NCBI GenBank assembly: GCA_036362985.1
Contig: JAYGXS010000001.1
Location: 75,168,027 to 75,232,026 of the forward strand
Reading direction: 5' to 3'
Source of the DNA: Ligula intestinalis
Lineage: Eukaryota; Platyhelminthes; Cestoda; Diphyllobothriidea; Diphyllobothriidae
Length of the DNA stretch: 64,000 nucleotides
This document shows, one piece after another, positions 23,101 to 32,100 of the stretch. Every line of letters begins with the position of its first letter. Position 1 is the stretch's first letter. The translations under genes and the position numbers were made by a program. The notes beneath the pieces are model-generated. The model was given only the letters and a program-made list of their open reading frames with translations, searched no databases and was not told where the DNA came from.

Positions 23101-26100
23101 AATTCTTGGATTTACCGTCCAACCGCAATCAGCGGCCATTTTGCAGTATCTGTTTTGGTGGTTTTCAGTTGGCCATTGCTCCCTTCTTTTGTTCCCTCTT
23201 TATGTTGTGTCTGCTGCCACTGTTGTTGTCCTCCCCAGTCGCTCCTCATTATAATGCACAAGTTCTGTTGTGGATGAACTAAAATCTTGAGTCACATTAT
23301 ATCGAGGGTTGGGTGGTGATAACAGTAGTGGGTCGGTGGATCGGACTCCTGGTACGATTAAATCCCACATCCGTGTGATCGCCTAATGTTAATTGGAATA
23401 AATGGAACACGTGTCTAGGCTTCTGTCTAGTGCCTCTACTGCTAGTATTCTGTAAAGTGTAACGTCAGTATATACTACTGCCTGTCTGTTGGCAGTTTAA
23501 GGAAAATATTACGCGGTCATCCCGCTGTGGCCCAAATTTCTGTCTTCGCCTATAAAACTCACATCAGCCTGTTTTACTTTAGGTAAGCGATTAACTTCTG
23601 ACGGAGTTAGAAATCAGCAAGAACCGTGATCTTCAATTAGAAATCGGCAGGCGGGAATTTGGATGGCAGTTAAGTTGGCCGCCCACCTTAAATACCCCTA
23701 GTCCTATGGTTACTTTTATCAGTTCCAGTTTAGTTTGATTTTAGTTTAGTTAGAAACCGCCAACGTTAGATAAATATGTTTCAATAAGTACTTTATACTA
23801 AACTAGCTTAACTTAGTTAAAAAAACTTAAAAAAGGAACAAAATTAAACTAAAACCCAAGCTAAACGAATAACACTGATCCCGTAAGACAGAATTCTGGG
23901 ACTAGGCGTATCTAAGGTGGGTGACCAACTTAACGTTTACCGAAGCGCCGGCTTGGTTTTATTCTCCAAAATACTTTTTACTGGGGTGTTCGTAGAAATT
24001 CCAGTTTCGTGTGGTATCTCTGTAGACCTCCTGAGCACTCATCTACAGTTGTTTATTGGAACCTTGCTGGAAGCATTCATTCACGATCTATTAACTATAA
24101 CGCCGGAAGAGGCGGAGTATTTCAAATCAACGCTCGTGAACTGTTGTTGCCAACACCTCAGAGAAAAATCACTAATAGTCGAGCATATCACGAAAGAATC
24201 CCTGAAGAAACTCAGGGAATAACGCCAAAACGAGGAACCACTCATATTTGTGGGTGAATGCCCAGCGACCGCTTACGGGAATCGCTCGTCCTGTTCTGCC
24301 TTGGGGCTCACCGTTGGTCCCCGCCAGTAGCCCTACAGCGGTTACTATTAGGGGTCGTAAGACATTACCGAGAAAGACAAGAGAAACTGGGATGACCATT
24401 TCTTGTTCATTAGCTGCTGGCGGGGCTCAAGAGTGAACTCCCAAAGCAGAACAGGACGAGCGATTCCCGTAAGCGGTCGCTAGGCATCCATCCATCAATG
24501 TTAATATTGAGAAGAAGAGGATGACTCGATCGGGTCGTCTTCTTCTCAATTACCTCCTGGGATTCGCATGTTCGCTTGTATTGGCAATGTTACTATTTCA
24601 GGTCGAAACGGGTAAGACAACGAGCCCGCGGCTCAGTGATTAGGGCGCGGGACTTTAAATCAACAAGTCGCAGGATCGAGCCTCGGGCGGTGCACCACCT
24701 GAGATTGGATAGGGCTGGCTGATGCCTACTAATAAGTCAGGGCTGTCTATTCCAGTCTCCCTTGTCTTGGGCGGCAATCTTCGTCTACCCGAAATGCCCA
24801 GCACCAAACCGGAAAACTGTTTTGGTCTCGTTCTATTGAACAAAACCTTTTACTTTTCCATTATTGAGTCAATCCTGAGTAATTCCAGTAAGTTCAAAGG
24901 AGAGTGGCAAAATAAGGGCCAAGCTGAGAACGTAGCAGTCGAAATTACAAAATGTCTTCGGAACTCGAAAGGTCAAGGTTTTTTTAGGGAACAGGATTTT
25001 GAAACTCTTAAATCCACGGGCGCAATTCTCTCAAGGCTATATGATTTGCTAATGGTTCACACTCCAGACCCTCCAATGCGGCCGACATGTGTAATTGACC
25101 TTATCACGCAAGTACGAAGTGGCTGGTAAAAAGGCCCAAAGCGTTTTGACACAACGTAGCACCACATAGCCTATGATACATGTTTGAATTTTTTGATTTC
25201 ATAGGAAATGCAAAGATCTGCGAGAAAGTGGTGTTGTCCTTAGATGTCTTTGTTCCCTTATATTCTCCTCACGGACACGATAGAGTTTTCATGTGAAGGA
25301 ATTGTAAGGCAGGATTTCCTAATCGAAATGTCGGTCGGAAACTTAAAAGAATTGCTCTTGTGCTACACGATATGACTTCTTTTACCAAACACTCCAGTTC
25401 TTCATCTTGACAGCAGAGATATTCTGCCCTTTAAATTCCTTCAGTGTGAATTTGTGCCCTCACCTGTTCCTGCGGGACAGTCTACATTTGTCGAACAACT
25501 AGGTGCCTATCCACATGGATGCGAGAGTACCATCCTTTCTGAATAAATCAAGGCATCGAGAAGTTCATCTCTAGCGCAATTGTTGCTCACTTGATTGGCA
25601 GCGGCTATCGAGTAACTTTCAACCAGTTATTCCGATCCACCTCTAAACTGCCCGTGAGACACCCCAAGTTCCTGTGTAAGCAAATACTAACGACGGCAGA
25701 AGCAGTGGTCATATGACTAGCCAATCCGACCTTGCAATCCTATAAAGCTTCTATACAGACTCTGAGGTTCCCTCGAACGAATATGAGCCCGTGCAGAACC
25801 AGACCATAACCATTTGCGCTTGAACGCCCTCAATGCTCTCCCATTGTTGCTGTTTATAAGCTACTTAAACTTTTTCTACTCTACTCTGCGCCTTTTTACT
25901 GTACAGGCCTGACGATGAATACTCCATAGCTTACGTTTGCCGAACTTGACTTCTTAATTTATAAAACGTGCAGTTCCTAGAGGTCAATTTTGAATCAGTT
26001 GTGCGAACAGTTGGTCTGTCGCCAGAATACTTACTTTTTGTTGGTTGAACTTGTCGTTTTAGGGCTTCATATTTACAAGGAAGTGCTTGGTTGAGAGCTC

Positions 26101-29100
26101 ATTTTCTCTGAATACTTTTGTACACAACTCATAAATTATATTTTTTAAACCCTGCCCTCAGATTTCCACTACCCGAGTGAACGATCCGTTTGCGCCTACA
26201 GTCACCACCGTTCCAGCTAGTGCTAAAGCCTCTAGTACAGAGTTCCCCGCCTCGGCACAACTCTTAAGCCTTTCAGGTGGTCGTTCCACAGTCTTTCGTC
26301 TCGTCCCCAAGAAGGCTACACTCAAATTTTCCTCCGTTCGCACGATTCAAGGCCCGTCAGTGTCCCAGTCAGTCGCTGATCTCGTGGAGAAGGTCTATCG
26401 TCCAAGGGTCGTTCATTCCCTCACTGATCTATTCAAATTCGCTCCAAACTCGAGCACTTCTGGTCCTGGTTTGTCCCATTCGTTGTTTTCTTTTGTAACT
26501 GGTTCTCATGTTCTGTTTTATCTGCACGTTAATACCATAAGCTCGATTGGCTATCGAGACAGGATTTAGAACTGTTAGCTTAGAGGCAGAACTCTGTGAC
26601 CGTGTTAAAAGGCATTTGTGTTTGCATGTAGATTTTTGGTTTAAATTGCTACTTGCACTCCTGGCAGCTTTGTTGTCAGCGGCCGGAACGGATACACAGA
26701 CTTTGAGACGAAGAAGATTCGATCGCTGGGACAACACTTTTACACGTCTGACGTTTCCACATCCGTCGCGGGTTCTTCATCAGAGACATAAGCAGAAAGC
26801 AGTAGCAGAAACAATGCTTTTTGGTCCCTACGCCTTTGTGTCTGGCTGAAATTTGGTTGTTGGTCTGCATCCCAGTCTCTGTGTCTGTGTTGCATCGACA
26901 CGAGTAAAGACAGTAATTAGGGCCTTTACCGATCCGACTTAATTTCGGTATTAGCCGACGCCTTTGATTGAAAATAATTCAAACAGCCCCTCTCTAATTT
27001 CCATTGCCATTTTCTTTGCACATGGCCACAAACTTTTATTTATTCCTCTTCTTCGTAGCGTAGCGCTCTTTGTTGAAGATTTAGGTAAGGACCTTATAGG
27101 TGATTTTACTAAAAAATATGGAACACAGGGAATTCTGTAAAACGGCAGGATGGTAGTATGAGTTTTATTGATTTGGCAGATGAACGAAGTATTTAACAGT
27201 CTGCTGAAGGTATTCCAAGTATTCGCATTTTTAGTACACGTTTGTTTTACCACCCCCATTAAATATTGAAAGAGACGCGCAATATAAAATAAAAAAATCA
27301 GGGGTGAGTAGACGTGCGAAAAACGGGAACTCGATATTATTGGGTAAAGCAGGTTACAGTTAGTGACACGGTCTGTGAGGGGAAAAATTAACCGCAACTT
27401 TAACATTAACCTATCTAAAATAGAAGCAAATATGCGTGCCCCAGGTTCTTGTTGTAAAGAAGACAAAGGTGCTGCCCCAGTGATCGTGCCTTTGTCTACC
27501 TTATTCACCCATTCCTTAAGCTCAGGCAGAAAGGTAACCCTAATATAACATTTCTACCTAGATCAAATAAGTAGACATGTGATGACAACTAAAATTAGGC
27601 AAGTGTGCAAAATTTGTCCTCGTCCAAGTACGTAGACTTCAATGTGTGCCAATATCGGTCCGCTTTTCCAGGGAGGACTTTCAGCGCTCATCCTGTCTGG
27701 TGCCGTAATAGGACGATGTTAAGTGTGCCACTCATTTTTGCCTGCCGTCTTCGTAGCCTCTTTTCTGGTCTGCCTAGTGCAAATCCGCTGCACAATGTTT
27801 CCGTTTGTTGTCCACGCCTCTACTGTAGCTTCCGGCCCAGAACTAATAGAGGAATTCGTGATAAAGCTAGAATCCCTTAAAATTTTAACTAACAGTATTC
27901 GAAAGTTGTCTCAACTATTTGCCAGGCACTTAGCTGCAGGATCTGTTGCACAACAGACAGAATATGTGCGTCACTCACTACTCACAGGGATTTAGTCTCA
28001 GCAGCTCGACTACCTGAGACCATAAAACTCAATCAGGTCAGAGGCAGACCACGCTGACTCTCCTACCCCTCTGAGATACAATTACTGGAACGTACTATGC
28101 AAAGACTTTGAAATCCAGATTAAGAGACGTCGCTCCCTACTACCACTTAATTCGCAGCCCTGACGTCTACATCTCCACACTTGCTTCTGTCCGGTCTCAA
28201 CCTAGACTCGATGTTTTTCTGACCAATAGCACCGAACACACCGGTCCAGCTTCGCCGACTTTGGTTGGTAGAATTGCAATTGTTAAACTTCTGTAAACTC
28301 ACCGTGAAATCAACGTTGCACGCATCTGAAACCACAGACGAAGATCGCTGTCATTAATTGTGACAGGTGAACAACCAAAAAGAAGGTTGTAAATGTGCAA
28401 AATAGTCAAATTGTGGTAACTCCCAATGAAAATATGAACTGTCCTTTTTCGTGTGTTACGTAATTCACTATACTGAGAGCATATTATTAATGACAATCGC
28501 AGACGCATGTTCTACCGATTTTCTGTCACTGCGTGGCACAAACGCTAAGGACTCGGCTCACCAATGTGTCACCCAACACCCCTTGTGCATTCATTTAGGT
28601 GCTCCAATTTTTGAAATTTGAGCTTTTTAATATCCTCATAAAGGATTCCCTTCAAGTTAGCGCATTAATTTCTGACGAGATTGAAAACAGAGGCCATTCT
28701 GTTAGATCAGCGCCACTGCGCAAAGGCGGCAACCTGGATATATTCCTGTAGCCGAGTGTGCGTGACTTTTAGCCACAATTTTCCTGCCTGATTGTGTTCA
28801 AAACTGTTTTACCGTAGAGTTTTGTTGGTATGACTTGTCCGCAACCGATCCCTTCTTTTAAACTTTTCTATTATGGTAACTGTGAACATGCTGCTTTACA
28901 AAGCAAATGCTTACACGGCTATTGTTACCCGTTTTTTCGCTCTCTTAGCTGGCTCAAGCGTCACCGACTTCTCGGCTCTGATTGTTGGCGTGCACAAAAC
29001 GTCAATGCCCTCGCTGAACTCCACTGAAGCAACTAGCTCCGACCTCGCGATTGTCTATTTGGCCCACCATACTGAAGAGGACTCCAGTTCAATGGGTGTT

Positions 29101-32100
29101 CTTCGTGTGTGGGGTGGCCTGGAGGCGAGTTTTTGTTCTTTTGTACAATACTGGCGCCCCCTTACTGTTTATCCGTCCCTCGTATTTCTCACCTACAATT
29201 TTCGATTATAAAAAGCCCTACTAATCAACCTTCGGCCTATCCAGCGGCTGAGCTCTTCTTGTTTATTTTCCCAACATCGAATTAAGATCTTCTAACAACA
29301 CTTTTCAGTGATGGTAAGTTTTACTGTCTCCTGTGCGTTTGCATGACGCCGATTGGGAACCCATATCTGCCGCAAGCACCATGTATGCTAACCTAGGCCG
29401 CATAAACGGGTAGATAACAAATGCTTATGCGGCGCGTGTGAAACAGTGGTTTCAACTTCCTTGTCCAAGCTCGTCTCTAGTCGAATTAACTCGATCTTGT
29501 CACTAAGTGGGGAAAAAGTATGTGAGTGTGACCCTAGTTGGGGTCTGCACTGCGCTTACTTTAAATGCCCTTTTAGGTTATCACTACGTGCTACCAGTCG
29601 TGGTTCTTCAGGTTGCCGTCAATGAGAGAATCCCGTCCCCGTCTTGGTTGAGAGTCAGTTTTCAGTGGCTCCTCTGGAAGCAATTCTCACCTGAATGTCA
29701 TCGGAGACTCCCCATTGAAGTCCGGTTCGTGTACATGAAGGGACCAGCACACACGGGACATGCGTGGATCTGAATTCATTCACGTCAATCCCTGAGCCCA
29801 TAGGCATATCCAGTCTTGTTGAGTTGGTCTTGCTATGGAAGCAGAATGTGTGTGTGTGAGACCAATGATTCCCTTTTACTATGGCCTTTGTGGTATTCCC
29901 ACTCCGTGGGATCCGAAACAGCTTTAGTGGCAGGCTTAGGGGCGTCTCCGGTCGCGCCAGCCCCTGGCGCCCACTCTCACCTCTGGTCTTTCTGACTTAG
30001 TCATGACACCTGGTCCCGATGAAGAGACTGGAAAAGCGAGTTTGGTAAATGCAGCACAAGTCTCCAGCGCACGTCACCGTCTCTCTACCACCCTACTGTG
30101 GAACCCGTGGTTGACCTCATCAAAACCCACGGTCGAACTGTCGTGCGACCAGAGAGGGAGGGCAACATTAGTACTATACAACTCTCTCCTGCCATAGCTT
30201 AATTCCTGTGTTCTTTGAACAGTAATTAACCCCTTAGTTTTTCTTACCGTTGGTGTATTATGAATTAGGTAGTTTCCTACGCATTTCACCGCCGTTCCTC
30301 AATGAATGCGATTTACGAACTATCGTACTTTATTTCCACCATCCTTATCATAATCTGAGAGTTTGGTAAGGAATAAATACGTTCCATGGCTTAACGAGCG
30401 AACAAATTTGTAATAAGTACCGTTCAGTGTCACCAATCGTCTTCACTCTATATCATCCCTGGCTTTCCTTCTCGCATGTGCTACGTCTGATTTAACCGGT
30501 TTCAAAACCAACGCTACGTATACTATGTCTACTTTGAGAGTCATTGACCGTTTTAAAATGCTCCTTTTGGGGTAATCGAAATTCTCAATGAAAATCTGCC
30601 CCCACCAGCTAAAATATAATTTCGTTGCACTCAGTTAAGTGGACAAATATGCAAAAATATCCCCTTCTCGCCACTGCCATGGTTTTCAGAAAATTTATTG
30701 AGAAATATCCCGCTTCGTCGCACCATAATTCGCCAAGTTTCGTTAGGTAAAACAATATCTGGAATTTGGAAGGTGACCACTTTCGAGATTGCATTTTTTT
30801 CAAGTAATTTTATTTGGAGGTACTTGTAACTGTAGAGGTGTAGCAAGCCACTCTGTGATTTTTTGTTTGATCGACTATTCTCATGAAATGTGAAATGCTT
30901 TTCAGTTATCCTTCTTCTAGTTTTGATTCCATATTTTTGAAAATCAAATCTATGTGTACGTGGCTTGTGAATTTATGTGAATAACGACTTTTATCCGTTC
31001 GCTTGTCACTCTAGGAAATATTCTGTTCCCTTGCATGCGTTTTTTGTTCTGTGAGAGTTACAAATACTTCCTCTTATTATATTTTTCCCTTTGCTTTAAC
31101 TCATGTCTTGACCCCTCAGTTAAACTTTGCTATTTATCGCAAACTTCCATTGTTATTGATTGCGTTTTAGTGCAGACTTCAGTATCAAGGTTGATTTTTT
31201 GTTTCGAGAAGGCCCTTGCGAGTCAACTCCTAGTCCCCTTTAGCGGGACACCAACCCCGTCGTTCATTGGTTAAAGCGGCGGACTAACAACCGAGCGAGT
31301 GTGGGTTTGAGCCTTAGGTTTTGCAAGTCTTTGGTTGGATATGGCCGGCTGATGATGGTTACTGAGTCAGAAATGGTTATTTGTAGTCTTCGTAGTCTTT
31401 GTAGGAAGTTCTGTGTATTTTCTCTTTAACGTTTCTAGTCGATAGAAAGATCGGACTGTTGTGTGTCAACTCCTTTATAGCGTTTACTTGGTTAATGATA
31501 ACTTTTTTCGTAAAGTGGCTGATAAGTGACAGGTCGATTTGTAATCAACTGCAGTTTGCCACATAACTTGGTCGGTCAGTTCACCCGTGCACCTTCAGCT
31601 AACAGATTAGTCATTCATATGTTAAATACCTGGGCCACCTCTTTTAGGCGCCTACTTTGACTGTTGCCATGTATTTGTGTACTTTCTGAATCAGTCTCTC
31701 GATAACAGTAAATTCCAACACAGTGTTGCCTGCAAATAGAAGCAGCGGAACACCCGCGTCCACGCAAACCATTGCAGCAAAGTAGTTCTCATACACCTTA
31801 GTCAACCGTCAGACTTCCAATTCATAATTGCTCAATCGGGTAGATTATTTTTTTGTTGGAAGTACTATAGACGCCACCACTGATTCGATTCTTTTTTACA
31901 TCGCTGCTTAATTGATTTTAGTAGGCGTTCTGGTGATCGAAGAAAAACGATTTACCATAAAATACCCATTTTGTTCGTAGAGAGGATGGGTAATGAGCCT
32001 TACAGACACATTAGGTCGGGAAACCTTTTTGCACGATGGACGTCGCCACTGGGTCAATTCTATTTTACACAACTGCTGAATTTATTTTCAGTAGGTGTTC

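Larger units (their letters stand above)
24049..25295 (+). other. Coding-like islands in BRCA2 intron 10
   Basis: Three open segments look protein-like but match nothing I recognise. 24049-24222, after an acceptor-like CTACAG, encodes a helical stretch with LTITPEEAEYFKSTLVNC and ends in TAA. 24842-25129 includes FREQDFETLKSTGAILSRLY. 25205-25295, after TTTCATAG, includes KICEKVVLSLDVFVPLYSP. A hairpin, a mini-PLE and a SINE lie between the first two. They could be an old nested gene or pseudogene. The frame cannot be joined with confidence. Confidence 0.3.
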
